Assembly (NCBI RefSeq): GCF_016545825.1
Contig: NC_052620.1
Location: 10,478,001-10,542,000 of the forward strand
Reading direction: 5' to 3'
DNA: 64,000 bases
Origin: Eucalyptus grandis
Lineage: Eukaryota; Streptophyta; Magnoliopsida; Myrtales; Myrtaceae
Shown: in pieces, positions 33,927 through 47,215 of the stretch
Numbering within the stretch: position 1 is the stretch's first letter
How the letters are laid out: the number at the start of each line of letters is the position of its first letter
Translations under genes and position numbers: made by a program
Notes under the pieces: generated by a model
What the model was told of the DNA's origin: nothing
Seen by the model: only the letters and a program-made list of their open reading frames with translations
Database searches by the model: none

Positions 33927-34255
33927 AAATTCACAATGATTCAATCACAATAATTTGTCGTAGCCTAGAAGATGGCGTCATAGAAAACAATCGGTTGAAT
34001 AATAAAATCAATAAAACAAGAAAATAAATCGATGCCAAATTTATGTCATTTGTCAATGTGGCCTACATTTGCAGAGAGCGCAGTCCAACAACAAATTCAC
34101 AATGGTTCAATCACAATAATTTGTCGTGGCCTACAAGATGATGTTGCAGAAAACAAACGATTAAACAAGAAAATCGGCTGAACAAAAAAATAAATCGAAA
34201 GCTAAATTTACATGATTCGATCAGTGTGGCTTACGATAATATGAAGAGCAATATA
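33927..34255. repeat. Direct duplication of about 165 bp
   Basis: The sequence starting ACAAATTCACAATGATTCAA (33927) repeats from 34093, both passing through CACAATAATTTGTCGTRGCCTA and AAATAAATCGA and ending in a GTGGCYTACR phrase. Copies differ by small indels. The end phrase resembles the CCTAYGTCNACGGGGAGAG motif near 28030 and 34900. Confidence 0.6.
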
Positions 34256-35767
34256 AAATTTATCTATAAATTAAGTGACAATAGAGATTATAATTATAAT
34301 CCATATGTTAAACGATGAATCCTTAGTAACAAACAAGACATAATCATCGCTTTTTATGACACCATTAGCGATTGTAGCAATATTATTATATGACTCAATA
34401 TTAATTCACTTAACCTTTCCGTTTTTCAACTTTAGGCATTTCCTTCTAAAATAACCTCTCTTGCTACAACTCTCAAACAACACCACAGGTCCTACGGTGA
34501 CTATATATTTGTTTAGATTGAAAGGACTTCTGCTAACATAAGTACTATGTTTTGCTCTTCCCTCCCCTAATTAAGTAGGAAGCATAGGTTCACTAAATTC
34601 TCTCTCATGGATGTTCTCACTCAAAGTCAAATTGTGGATCTCATCAAACGTCAAATTTTTGATCTAGTTAATCTGCAAATGGATAATTGATCTAGTTAAT
34701 CAAATTAAGGCATATACCTCATCTTCAAAGTCAATCTTAATTGAACTCAATTGACTAATGGCTGCATTGAAATTCATTGATGTATTTAACAATTGATGAA
34801 CCTTTGCCCATCCTTTAAGTGAAATATATATCACATCAAATCGTGACCTTGTTGATCACATAAGGCTCCTTGTATAGTGGTTTAGTTGATGTGGCTTGCA
34901 TCCATGGGGAGAGTAGCATAAGATTCCAATAAAGATCAAGCGATATCACAGAGATCACAACCACACTCAAGTCACTCAAATACTTTATATATTTCTCAGC
35001 TTCCAATTATACCCAATAACTTAAATAATGTTTAACCTTCGCATTTCTTTACGAAATAATCTATTAGTCTCACAAAGGAATTAAGAAATTTTACCAAAAA
35101 GATTATTGGCTGTCCTATCAGATTGCTTCAAAATCTAATCTACGAAGAAATCGTCTCTTATATACTATTCAAGAAGAAGACACTTGCTATTTATAGACAA
35201 GAATTAATTTTAAAACAAGAAGCGCCTTTCCAAGAAACTAGTCAAACTAGGAAGCCTACTCAAATTAAGAGTTTTTTTTTTTTTTTTTAGGCTCAAGTTA
35301 AACGACATTACTACAGCAATCGACGATTCAAGATATCTATGTTTTGTTTACTCTAACAATCAATTCTTAAATGCTCTAGTATCACCAAATTATTATTAAT
35401 TAAGATAATAGTCTCCGAACAGTTTTTCTCCGACATCATTAAGTTATTTCTTGTTTTTCGACACTTAAAACCTAATTTCTAGATATCCACAAATTTGAAA
35501 TCATAACATCTACTAAAGCATAAGTCCAATTCCTCAAGTATTCATTAGCATCCATTAATTACATAGTCTAACATATATGATATCATCTGCTCTAAAATTT
35601 GTGTAAATCAACTCTTATGCAATCTTAAAAAAAATAAAATATTATAACTATTTTTATCTTCTTACTAACTCCTCAAGTAGCGGTCATCAGTAACGTCATT
35701 TTAAAATTAACCCATTCTAGAATTATTTACTCTTAATGCACCTAAGACATGGTATAAGATTTATATA

Positions 35768-36070
35768 GGGAATGACATAAATGGTTCCTAAACTTTGCTC
35801 AATATGAGATGTGGTCTTTTAATTTTTAATTTATTTAATATGATGCTTGAATTTTAATTCAATGTGCAATGTAATCCCTGAACTTTCAATTTGTTTGATG
35901 TGGTACCAAAACATATACCAAGTTCTAGGGACCACATAGAAAAAATTAATAGTTCAAGGATCACATTATATATTAGGTCAAACTTTAGGAACCACATTGA
36001 ATAAATTAAAAATTCAAGACCCAAATTGCCAATTGAGCCAAAGTTTTGGGATCATTACTGTCATTATTTT
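35768..36070. mobile_element. MITE, second copy
   Basis: 303 bp, same ends and same position as 1887-2192, with TSD ATTTATATA at 35759-35767 and 36071-36079. It is orthologous by duplication rather than an independent insertion. Confidence 0.85.
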
Positions 36071-36360
36071 ATTTATATACCAAAAGAGAGATTGTAGATA
36101 CTTCCAATAGTAACAGCAACATAAAAATTTACTCCCTCGTATTCCTTACTGCTCCTTAAGATCACCGAGGAAAGAAATTGTCTACTGTGCGTAAATTTCA
36201 AAGAAGAATATTAGATGTGAACCAGTAATAAATGAACTTGCTGTGTGGCATTGGTCAAATAAATATTGGAAAGCTCATTCTTAACTTAAGAGGACTTTAG
36301 TGAAATAGTAAATGGACTGTTACTCGAGAATGGCTTCTTCAACTTAACCTTCGGCTACAA

Positions 36361-36588
36361 TTGGTGGATTCATTCGGAAGATGCGGGCAGTTGATGGCGC
36401 CGATGATATGTGGATGTGTGGCGGGGACAGCTACCGGGTATGCTGGTCGGTACAGGGGAGGAGAGGATGGGTTGGATTTGCCTTCGCAACAGAGTGACCA
36501 CGTTCTGCAACCTAGTGTAGGTTTCCATTGTGTTCCCGCATTTGGCCTTCTTCTGCTACTTGCTCTTACTATCCCACCCGCCAACTAG
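36361..36588 (+). other. ORF-like block of the tandem unit, copy 3
   Basis: 75-residue frame MVDSFGRCGQLMAPMICGC..., ending in a hydrophobic run FGLLLLLALTIPPAN. In copy 1 the same frame (from 2505) is cut by the solo LTR at 2612; in copy 2 the frame is shifted near 29360. No family recognised. Probably a remnant or chance frame. Confidence 0.15.
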
Positions 36589-36627
36589 CTCTCGTCTCGT
36601 CCCCTTGAGTGACTTCATAGTGTTTCG

Positions 36628-36825
36628 ATGCAGTCTCAGGTTTTCTGTGTCATGTCGTATGCGGGGAGGAGGGATATTGACTCTTGGTTTCTTCTGCTGA
36701 TCATTTTCCGTCTTCCACCAGGGATCGCACTTAGTATGTATGATCGGGATAGCGGACCCAAGGCTATGGAGCCTTCTTTAGAGATGTATACATATTTTCT
36801 CACTTTGAGATGGAGGGAACATTAA
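36628..36825 (+). other. Small conserved ORF, copy 3
   Basis: 65-residue counterpart of 3601-3798 (three residue differences: Lys/Arg, Phe/Ile, Glu/Asp). Same start and stop. Function unknown; see 3601. Confidence 0.2.
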
Positions 36826-38577
36826 GGCTATCGTCCTATATGTGATCATTCTTCTGAAGGGATAAGTATTATCTCTTGTATACTCACACCAGACAATTAA
36901 CTGGTTCAATTATCGCACTTGCAATACAAAGAAGGTTTATGTTGTCTTCACTGGCTTCCAGAAACGGTCGACTGGATAAATCTGCAAATGGATAATTGAT
37001 CTTGTCGTAAATTCTGATTCACTGATTGGACCCTCCCTCACAGGTTCTCTTTTCTATAAGCATACGCGCCTCTTTTGCAGCTACCATAACGGAATGCTTT
37101 GACAATTATTTCTGCGCAAGTGCTATCAATTAGAGAAATGAAGTCTAATTGAGCGTTGATGCACGCCCTCAAATCACAACCCTGAACTCCTACTTTAAGC
37201 ATTTCTCTTTCCCTTTCCATTTAGAAGCTATTTAACACATCTCTTGCAAACATCAATTCAAACACTTCGGTTAAAAGTTCAGCTGCACTTGTGTAGCTAC
37301 ACGTGAAAATATCTCCGTGCTTTCCAGAAATGAAAATTTTATAAGGGAATGAGAGCTACAACTGTAGAAAGCAATGCTTTCGTCTTCTTTTGGTAGTAGT
37401 CTTATCGATTGATGATGATATTATTGGTCCATGACACGTATTTCAACTGGTCCCCATTGAAAAGTGCAAGATGTAACCCAAGTGAACAAAGTCTATCAGC
37501 ACACAGAAATAAGAACCCTTCTTAGTGGCAGAGTCATTGACCTTTGCCCTGGAGGCATCTTTTACTAGTTGTTGTCTCCATTGCATTTGGATCACGTAGG
37601 TACACCAAAAAAGGAAAGAAAGAATTTGAAGGACAAGCGGAATGAGAGACCGGGCGCCTGGAATTCTCTCGCTAACAGAAAATAGCTTAAAATAGAATCT
37701 AACTCTAATCAAGAATCCAATTTTGAAATAAGAACCTTTTGTATTAGATATTGTGCTGCTTTTGATGGAGAAAGGTCAGAAACATTCCATGTGGAGGAAT
37801 GGTGAAGGTCAGGAACAGATACCCATAAATCCAGTCCTGAGGATAAGAGTTGTGGGTATAGAGAATCAAATTATCTCTGAATTCAAGCTAAAAGCTGCAT
37901 GGCTAGCTTTGCTTTTTGGACCAAAGTAGTAGCCTTTTTCTGGAAAATGTCAATTTTATTTTTCATCCGCCCATATCTAGCGTAGGCACATTCATGCGGT
38001 TCTTGCTAAGAAATGAAGGTCTTCATTTAATCATCTTATTCAAACTCTGCATCATAAAGGACCTCATTTTATCCTCTTATTCAGGATAATATGGCAAAAA
38101 TTAATCTGATATAGTTCATTGCCAAGCAGGGTTTTGGTCCATGAAATGCAATGCACTCCAGAATCGCCGGAGGCGTACTTATCACTGAAATGAAACTAAA
38201 GCCCGGCAATATTGACTTCAACCCAAGTTGCCGCAAGCAAAATGTAATAAATTGCTGATAAATACCTGATTGGAAGCCACACATTGATATCTTCTCCTAA
38301 ATTTTCAACAGGCTCTTTTCCACAGTTCAGTATATATTACTCATCGCCTCCGCATATAAAATGATGATTTTTTTAGTATGGGGAGCTTAATTATAGACAT
38401 GAGAGTGATAACTATTGTTACATGATTTTACCAAAAAAAAAAAAGGGATAAATTTAAAAGAGAAGATTTGTGTGAGGCAAATTGACTAAAGGAGTTCCTA
38501 CAATTATTGACATTAGAAATACCCCACTAATAAAGTCTGAGTTGGCTTTGATCTGATCTCATATTCTCTTCCATTCC

Positions 38578-38689
38578 CTATAAATAGAGATGCAAATGCA
38601 AACAAAAAATTGAAGCATTGGACTTGAGTAGGAGAAGAAGAAGAGAGGCTCACATGGAGACAAGAGTCTCATTTGGTAGCCAAGGATGA
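38578..38689 (+). promoter_or_regulatory. Conserved TATA block and 11-codon ORF, copy 3
   Basis: TATA box CTATAAATAGA at 38578-38588 and ORF METRVSFGSQG at 38654-38689. Layout identical to the other two copies. Confidence 0.45.
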
Positions 38690-41600
38690 TTTGCCTGCTC
38701 CGAACTTGCTCTATTCGAGCTGAACTAAGTGTTCGAGTAGTTCGTCCCGGTATCAGGCAGTCTCCTTGGCTAGTCAGAAAGTCTCTAATCTTTCATGTCA
38801 GGCTTCTTCTTCCTTTTGAAGGCAACTGCTCCTTGAAGATACAAATTTGTCTATTCTTTTTCTTCATCACATCACACTCCGAGAGGCATCGGAATGTTTT
38901 TATTTTTATTTTTTTTATTTGAGGAAGAGAGGCCTTACGTGACATGATGAGTCTGGTTGGTTGGCCAAGGATGACTTGCCTGCTTCGTGCAAGAGGCTTC
39001 AATTATGAACGCCATTGTCATTGATCATCTTGGCTTATTTGACGTGCTCTTCACATTTATGTTAGGTCTTCTATTCTTCTTTGAAAGTGCCTACCTTCCT
39101 TGGGCCACAAGTTCACTGTAAATCAGCATAAGGTCTGTGAAAGTTGCGAATGGCGGCTTATATTAACATAGAAAACTGAAAAGGAAATGAAAATGAAAAT
39201 TGATTTTTGCAATTTTTCTATGGAAAGGAACATTCCAATTGTGCAGGTTTGATTATCGAAACCATTTTGAGATGGACATTTTGAAAAGAAAATGACATAT
39301 TTGTAAATAGGGACTGAATGATGATTAATGTAAAAGTGCAAAATGATCACCGAAGGCAAAACTCGTACATATTTGTGGTAGGTAAGTGATCATTAGGTGA
39401 AATCTGAGGCGTATGCTTTTGGTATTTTTTTTCTTCGAAAATTAGTAAAAAAGAAAAAAAAGTGGCAAAGTACTTGTGAGTGTATGTGTGCGCTCAAGAA
39501 TTTGTATCTTCATTGATCCTAATCTCATCGCTCTACTCTCTTGATGAAATGGTGCTTGAATTCATTGTCATAGTTCACAGGATCATACTAGTGAGCCGTG
39601 CCTAATTGATCGTTTATGTGATTGGTAAAATCCACGTGAATAAGATATGCTGCTAGTGTAAACAAGAAATTTTCTATGAGACATTGGTTGATAACTTTCG
39701 TGGAAATGCATTCGTAGTGAATTTGGAACTCTAAAAGGAAAACATTTGGGTACTGACAATGTTGCCATGTCCATGCATGGAATAGATGCTAAATTTGCTT
39801 TAAGGGCATGTGTTGACACTAAAAATATGATTAACTTTTTGATTATCAACAATGACAAGTTTAGTCAATGAGAGCAAAGTTTGTTATCATCAATGAACAA
39901 AGCAGTCAATGACTTAAAGAAAATCGATAACTCGCCAGTAAGTCAATAGCTTAAAAATAAAAAAATTGATAACTCGCTAATAAAGTCATTGACAGCTAAT
40001 GTGACATCCCGAAATTTGGGCCCTGATTCGGATATATGAAATGGTTGTTTCGTCTGCTTATGGTTAATTTATTCAGAATTGATCACTCTCGAGTTAACTA
40101 ATCTATTAGGTGAGGCCGTTAAGGGATATAAACGTGATAGACTAGAGAATTCGATGAGAAATCGACTGCTCGACCATAATAATCGGCAATGGTCAATACG
40201 ATGCCATTATAATCGAATTGTGATTAGATATAAGTCGATTCAATGGAATTACGTAGTTGAATTACGGATGGTTCCACACGATTGCGATATTCACTTCGAA
40301 TGACGGTAAGCCGATTTTCTATTGATATTATACTCGAGACACGTAATTGAAACCTCGCAATTTTATGACAACCAAGAGTTGTCTATGAGTTGAAGATGCA
40401 CAAACATGGATCGAAAATTATCAACTACGGGTCAAACATGCTAAAATCCCTAAAAGCTACTCGATAAGTTTGGTCGAACTAAAATCGCGTTCGGTCGATT
40501 ATAATCACGAAATTGAATTCGGTTTTGGGAATCGGACGTTTGAGCGTGTCACGATTCATTTATAGGACGTTCTCTCATCTTTCGGCTAATTTTTGTTGAG
40601 TCCGGAATTTTGCGGAAAAATCGATTTCGGACAAAAAGAAAATGAAATGGAAATTCGGATGGGAGGGAGATCGAGTGATTTGCTGCCCAAAAATGGTTAA
40701 TTGTGAGAAATAAGAGCAATTTTCTCATTGGTTGGCCACAAGACTGTAGTGGCAAGAAGACTTTAGGGCATTTTCAATGGTGGGCTTGATATTTCTCAAG
40801 GTTTATCATTGGCTATCAACTTGACTTCCTTGTTCTTCCCTTCTCTCTCTCTTTGTCCCCCCTGCGTGCGTCAACTCACCCCCTTCCCTTTTGCTGTTCC
40901 TTCCCTTTTCTTTTCTGCCCATTTCCTTTTCATTTTGTTCTCCATTTCCTTTTGCTTTGCTGCTGCTTCATTCTCTGCCAGCGTCTATCTTCACATCTCA
41001 GCCTTGCCATCTCCACTTCACCGTCCATCTCCCACAGCCACGACTAGGAGCTCCCATCATCCCTATCATCACCCACCAACACGTCCAGCCAGCCCCCATT
41101 AGTCCAGCAGCACGTCCACCATCTTCCAGCAGCACCATCTTCGCGCCGAGCAGCTCACCTCCTCACCGTCTGCCCAGCAACCTTAATTGTGTCTAGCCCA
41201 CAGCTCCGTCAGTCTAGCATCACCCTAACCGCCACATCCGCCCAGGCCATCCCGTCTAGCAGCTGCCGTCCACCACTGCCCAGCAAGCAGCCCAAGCCGT
41301 GAGCTTCACCTGTAACTGCCACCGTTGAGCTCCGTTGGAGACACGGTAGTCTCGGGTCCTCACCGCTGTCGCACCACCGTCGCCGTGAGCCCGCTGCCAT
41401 CCTAATATGGTGAGTTAACTCCCTAATCCTTAATTAGATTGTTTATTTCGTTTAGGGGGTTAGATTAGTGTTAATTAGCTTGGTTAGATTAATGTTAAGT
41501 TGGATTAGCTTAAATTTGGATTTGTTTACTGAACACTCGCCGTTTGCCCTTTTTGTGGGTTAAAATGTGCTACGATTTTGAGGTTACTTCATTCTTAAAA

Positions 41601-42719
41601 AATGTTCTAAACATCTTTAATTATGACATATATTTTACTCAAGATTTTATAGATTTAAAAGAACAATATTTTAGCTTCGTTACATGCATAGCAGAATCTC
41701 GGTTTATGCTAGAACAAGTGACCTTTTGGTGTTTAAAAGATTTTTATCAACTCTTAGGGGTCGATTTTCGAAAGAGTAAAAGCTTTTTATCACATTTTGT
41801 AGTTTAACATGATCAAATTTCAGATTAAACAGACGAGTTTTGGATCTCAAACCAAACTGATTTTGGAAAACGTAATTTCTAGACACGGACACAGTTTTGG
41901 CAACGGTTTGAGCAATTTACTTCTCTTATTCTAAGAAGATTTGGGTCAAGGTGTCTCCATGAAAAGTGTTTGTTTAAGTATCCTTTATAACATACTCAAA
42001 TTTGAGAATTTTTCTAAACTTGTTTGGTTATGTTTCTGGAATTAAACTTGGAGACGTGCGAGTGGACTCGGTTTCTGCCGGTTAGGGCCGGTTGTAGTTT
42101 TATAGTTGTTCTTGGTGTCTTACTTGTTGGATAGTGTATATTTGGTGATGTGGTTGACTTTTAGCATGTTTAGAACTTATGCATGATAATATGTGAATGG
42201 TTGTTTTATGGTGATTGTTTATTATTATTGCAAATGATGGCTTTATGAGCAATTAATTAGAAAAATAATGAAGTGTCGGGTTTGGACACCAAAATTTATT
42301 TTCTTTATAAAACAATTAGGTTTTAAAATAGGTGCATACAAAGTTTGACTGATAATTTTGAATACATGAGCACCTATGAATTTCTTTCCAAAAGCTTTGA
42401 ACGAAGAGAAAAAGAAAAAGGGGATTACTCATGTTTAGTTCCAAAAGGGTGGTTGGAAAAGAAAATAGAAAATAAATAAGGTGTTGGGTTTGGACGCCAA
42501 ATTTTATGTGCTCAATAAAACAAGAAGGTTTTATAGTAGAAGTGTGTAAAGTTTGATGGATTGATTTTGAATTAGCAACCGCGTACAAATTTATTTTGGA
42601 AAGTTTTGAACAAAAAAAAAAAAGAGAGTTACAAGGTTTATTATTTAAAAAGGGATTTTTGGTGTTTTTGGCTAATGAGAAAGATAACAATGGATTTGAT
42701 TGATGGTGTGCTCGTATGA

Positions 42720-42915
42720 TCACTTAAATACCTTGATGTGTATGAATATGCGGGGTAATGAACCCATCCTGATGCGTATGAATATGTGGGACGATGCCTG
42801 ATTAAGTTTGGATGCCCCATGTCAACGGATGTTGGTCGCAGTTGAGGCCAGACCGATGCTCCTTTATGGAATGTTGTCCTGATGCGTATGAATACGCGGG
42901 ATAATGTCGTGCCCG
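42720..42915 (+). repeat. Tandem repeat in LTR A
   Basis: The phrase CCTGATGCGTATGAATAYGYGGG recurs near 42735, 42769 and 42874 with short GATGCC-rich spacers. It occupies the same relative place as the repeats in the other Tekay-type LTRs but has a different unit. Confidence 0.6.
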
Positions 42916-43651
42916 ATAGGGCGGGATGATGCCCGGTTATGCCGGATGACCGCCGACTATTGAGTTGGCCGTGGTTGATGGGTCATAATAACTGGAACAC
43001 GCTTGAATGGTTGTGATAGTTGCGCCTGATTATGGGGCAAAAATTGTATGATATGGTATGGGACGTGTCATAACGGTTTTGTCTTATAATCGGGACCCAT
43101 ATGGATGTTTGAAGAATGAAATGATGTGTTTCGGTCATTAAATTACGCTTGCTACATTGATAATAGTATATATGATGTACTGATGTGCAGGGACGCACCG
43201 AGGCGAGGTGAGTTTTGTATGGTGCGTGTTTAGGATCGCATTTGAGGAGAATTTGTGTTCTAATCGAGGCTTAGGGTTTTGACTCGCTGAAATTTCATCT
43301 CACCTCGTCGTGGACTAACCTTTTTCAGGGCCATAGCATGGAGATTTGCTGAGTACGGATGTGGTGGGTGTGAGATGTGACACTTTTGGCTGGCCCTGTC
43401 GCTAGTGAAGTTTAGGTTGCCCTAGTCCATGAAGGTTTTTGAGAGGGTCGGTTGGAAGTTGCCAGTGTAAGGACTTGAAAATCATTAAACTTCCTAGGGA
43501 CAATAGTGGTTAAATAAATAAGTTGTTTTCGGCAAATTTTGTTGTGAGTTTTTACTATCCCTATGTTTGTTTGTTGGCCATGGTTTATTTAGTTCGCTTC
43601 CGCATGTGCTTAATCAAAATAAAAAAAAGAATGGGTTGGTGATGTGACATC

Positions 43652-44730
43652 TGTTAGGGAAATCCCTTATGATGTTTTGAAGATGACAAAATAAATCAAA
43701 GGCTACTAACATGTTTAATGGTTAAGTAATAGACCATGCAGATGATAGAACATGTAAAGGATATTGTCAAAATCTGAAGACTGCCAGACTTTAGTGTCAA
43801 AGTTTGTTTTACATCAAAAGTCTGTCAACTCTCACAAATTCCAGATTGAACGTGAATGATGAACCATAAGACAGACTCTATGCTGAAGCTGAACTGGGTA
43901 CAGACCTTAAAGCTAAATCTATTCAGAAGCAGAATATGTTCGGACTCAGATTGCAAAGTCTATTACACTCAGACTCAGATTGTAAAGTCTATTGCTCTTA
44001 GACTTTACATCTAGATTCGACATAATGTAACTCAAGCCCAATCATATAACGGCTAGTGATATGTTTTGGATTCCACATCAAGATTGATTTGATTGATTCA
44101 ATCTAATTGATTGACGATTGGATATTGAAGACAAGAACTTTCTATACGAAGAAGCTTTATTTATGGAAACCAAGATTCCGTTTGTATGGGCGAACTGAAT
44201 CATTTTGGGATTCTACCTTTGTCACTCAACGGCTACTAAATCTTCCAGATACAGAGCTGTCCAATGGGTATATTGGAAGACGATCCTCAAGATACTATCC
44301 AACGGCTAGTTTGGAAGTGGAGGAGTATTTAAGGAGATGAAGGACCGATGAGCAAGTAAGAGATATAGCGTAGAATTTATAATTCCAAAGTCTGAGCGAC
44401 CTTCGATCATACACTTGTCTTTGGAGAGCTTAAACGTTTGTGATCGTGAAAGAAATACCAAAAGAGTGACTTAGTGAGATAGTGTGATCTACTAAGTGTT
44501 TGCACTCGAAGTTGTAATCTCTTGTTGATTGTATAGTGGAATTCAGCCAAGAAGGCTGTTAGCGTGAGAGAGTGGACGTAGGCTTGGATTAAGCCGAACC
44601 ACTATAAATCTTGTGTTCTTATTCTCTTCCCTAACTCCTTTGTTTGAAGTTTATTTTATTCCGCATATATTTGCCAAGATTTATTTTAAACATCTATTCA
44701 CCCCCTCTGGTGTTCATACTAGCACTCTCA
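43652..44730 (+). mobile_element. Copia (Sirevirus-type) solo LTR
   Basis: 1,079 bp, TGTTAGGGAAATCCC to CACTCTCA, with perfect TSD ACATC (43647-43651 and 44731-44735). Related to the LTRs at 8815 and 50514: it shares the promoter GAGTATTTAAGG (44322-44333), the hairpin GGCTTGGATTAAGCC (44581-44595) followed by GAACCACTATAAA, and the end CACCCCCTCTGG. No internal region, hence a solo LTR. Confidence 0.9.
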
Positions 44731-46749
44731 ACATCCTGATTTTCAAACCCTGCTTTCGACTAAATGAAATGAGCTTTTCATCTAACGCGCATATAGTTCT
44801 TTTCTCTGAGTTGGCCACTCATGAGATAACTAGCCTATTAGGTGAAGCCGTTAAGGAATCTAAACGCAACTGACTTGAGAATTCGACTTGAAATCGACTG
44901 CTCGACCATGCCAATCTACAAGGGTCATTATGGCACAGTTAAAAATCGATTAGAGACCGGAGATAGGTTGATTCGACCGAACCATATGATTAAGTGTAAG
45001 TGATTCCACCTAATTGCAAAATTATTGTCGATCAGCACTAAATTGATTTTTTTCTGTCGTTTTGATACTCTGTGTTCGTATTTGAAACCTCGAGATTTTC
45101 ACGATAATCAAGAGTCGCCAATGTGTCGAAGATGTACAATGTGGTTCGAAAATAATCGACCACGGGTCAAATGTGCTAAAAATCCTAAAAGTTACCCAGT
45201 AGGTTAGGTTACGCTGAAATCGTGTTCGGTTGAAATTAACCATGAAATTGAATCTGGTTTCAGGAATTGAAAGTTCTGGCGTGTCATGATTTATTTTAGG
45301 AACGTCGACTCATCCTTCAAGAATTTTCAGTGAGCCCAAGATTTTTATGGAAAATCAATTTCGGACAATTCAGAAAAAAAGAAAAAGAAAATTCGGTTGG
45401 ACATTTTCAAGGGGATGTTTGGCCTCCAAAGTGAGCTATTTGGTGAAGAGAAATTGTGGAATTTGTGTAGGCTTCCTCCTCAACAAATTTGACCACTAAT
45501 TTGGGGTGAGTTGTGAAGAAATTGAAGTGAGAAGTCGGCAAATTCGTAGGCTAGAGGGGCTGTCACATTTTGGTTTTCAATTAGGCTTCAATTGGGGTAA
45601 GTTGGTGTTGAAATTGGCCTTGGGTGACCAATTGCTATTGTTGGGTGAAGATGGGCTGAAGATAAAGGTGAATAAACACTCAAGTGCTCAAGATTTTGTG
45701 TGTGTTGACTTTCAAGGCTTGTGCCCTCTCTTCCTCATCCCTTCCCTCTCCTTTCTTCTTCCTACGTATGCTATTCCCTTGACCAGTCTGTTTGTGCATT
45801 TTTTTTTTTCATTTGTTCCTTCGAAGCTCTGTTCCCCACCTTCTGCTTCCATCTCCACCGAAACAACCCTTGCAGCTACCACTCGTCCGCTCACCCAGCA
45901 AAGCTCCCCTGACGTTGACTTTGCAGGCTCCATCCCCCTTCATCCGCGGCCACACGTCCAGCATCAAACCAAGCTGCCCATCTTCGCTAGCTTCACCGAG
46001 TCAACCCCTCCACTCGTCTGTTTTCCCTCATGGCCAGCGTTTCCTTCGCAGTTCAATCGAGCCCAATCGCGAGCCACCAAAGCCAGCTTGGCCCAAAGCC
46101 AGAATTGAGCAGCCCAACCGTGGACTGCAGGGCCTCTTTTAGCCTGAATGGTTAGGATAATTTAATTAGCCAAATAGGTGGTTAGATTAGCATTATTAGG
46201 CCTAAGTATGTATTTATTGATTTAAATTGCATTTATTTAATTAATTTTTTAATTTATTTAATTATTTAATATTTCCCGGAAATTACACCGGGATAATCGG
46301 TGACTGGAATTTTGTGCTGATTGCAGTGGTGTGCTTAGTTTATGCAATTGAATGTTAATTTGTGCAAATTGAGTGGTGATTGTGATTTTGAGTATTTATT
46401 TCAAAATTATGAAATTTTGGTATTTAATTAGAAAATGTCGGGTGTTGGGTTTTGACACCAAAAAATGTTTTTAAGTACTATATCAAATAGTGGGATTTTA
46501 AAAGGAAGGATATCACTTTTTTTGGTTCAAACTGATTGTGTACCCACACACGATTATTTTACCGAGTGTTTTTAATATAGAGAAAATGGGCCAAGTACGT
46601 TACTTTAATTGAGGCATTTAAGTGCAAAACACAATGCCCTTGGCTGTGATTGAATGATTGTGTGATGGTTTTTAGTTAGGGCAAGATGACTATTGAAAGA
46701 TAATGTGACATATGTTGTGTTGAGGAGACCCAATGGGTTGTGAGCCAGT

Positions 46750-47215
46750 AAAAAACTAAGTGCTACATGATAATGAAACCTCATGTGAGCCACCTTTAAT
46801 ACCTTGTATCGTTGCTTATTTGTAGTCAAGGTCTAAGTGCTACATGGCGACTTGAGTCACATGGGAGCGACCTCTAGAAGCCTTGCAATATTGTTATGTA
46901 TAGTCAAGAACTAAGTGCTACACGACAACGGGATTTCGTGTGAGTTACCTCTAGAACCTTGTACTGGTGCTTTTCGTGGCTAAGAACTAACTGCTACACG
47001 ACAACGTGATTTCGTGGGAACTACCTCTAGTATCTTGAGCTATTGCTTATGATGGTCGAGAACTAAGTGCTACATGATAGTGTGATTTTGTGGGAGCCAC
47101 CTCTAGTACCTCAAGCTATTGCTGATTGTGATCAGGGACTAAGTGCCACGTGATATCGAAACTTCGTGGGAAGGAGGCACCTCTAGAACCTTGAGTTTGG
47201 TTATTGAGTATTAAG
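46750..47215 (+). repeat. Six-copy tandem repeat in LTR B
   Basis: About six units of 76-85 bp. Each starts AACTAAGTGCTACAYGAY (near 46752, 46829, 46909, 46984, 47059, 47136) and contains RCCACCTCTAGNACCTTG. This is a fast-changing block inside the LTR; other LTRs have different units at the same place. Confidence 0.75.

Larger units (their letters stand above)
28736..35562 (+). repeat. Tandem unit copy 2
   Basis: The only copy seen end to end (6,827 bp). It has no MITE (empty site near 28977), no solo LTR (empty site near 29406), no LINE fragment (empty site near 29517) and no Mutator-like insertion (empty site near 31484), so it serves as the reference allele for the array. It contains a GA run at 28989-29007 and a poly-A tract at 28821-28837. 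The small ORF at 29543 is broken by a deletion. The part 32430-34870 is unmatched in copy 1 and AT-rich, with the two local repeats listed separately. Confidence 0.8.
35563..39999 (+). repeat. Tandem unit copy 3
   Basis: Collinear with copies 1 and 2 from TACATAGTCTAACATATATG to ATAAAGTCATTGACAGCTAA, where a Tekay-type LTR begins at 40000. It carries the same MITE as copy 1 but none of copy 1's other insertions. A short deletion/rearrangement exists near 36950-37020 (GGTCGACTGGATAA joined to unrelated order). The end of the unit is not recovered after 48005. Confidence 0.8.

Noticed and set aside
40809..41196. Three overlapping proline/serine-rich frames in LTR A
   Set aside because: All three plus-strand frames are open because of C-rich, T-rich low-complexity sequence. 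No counterpart frame is kept in LTR B or D.
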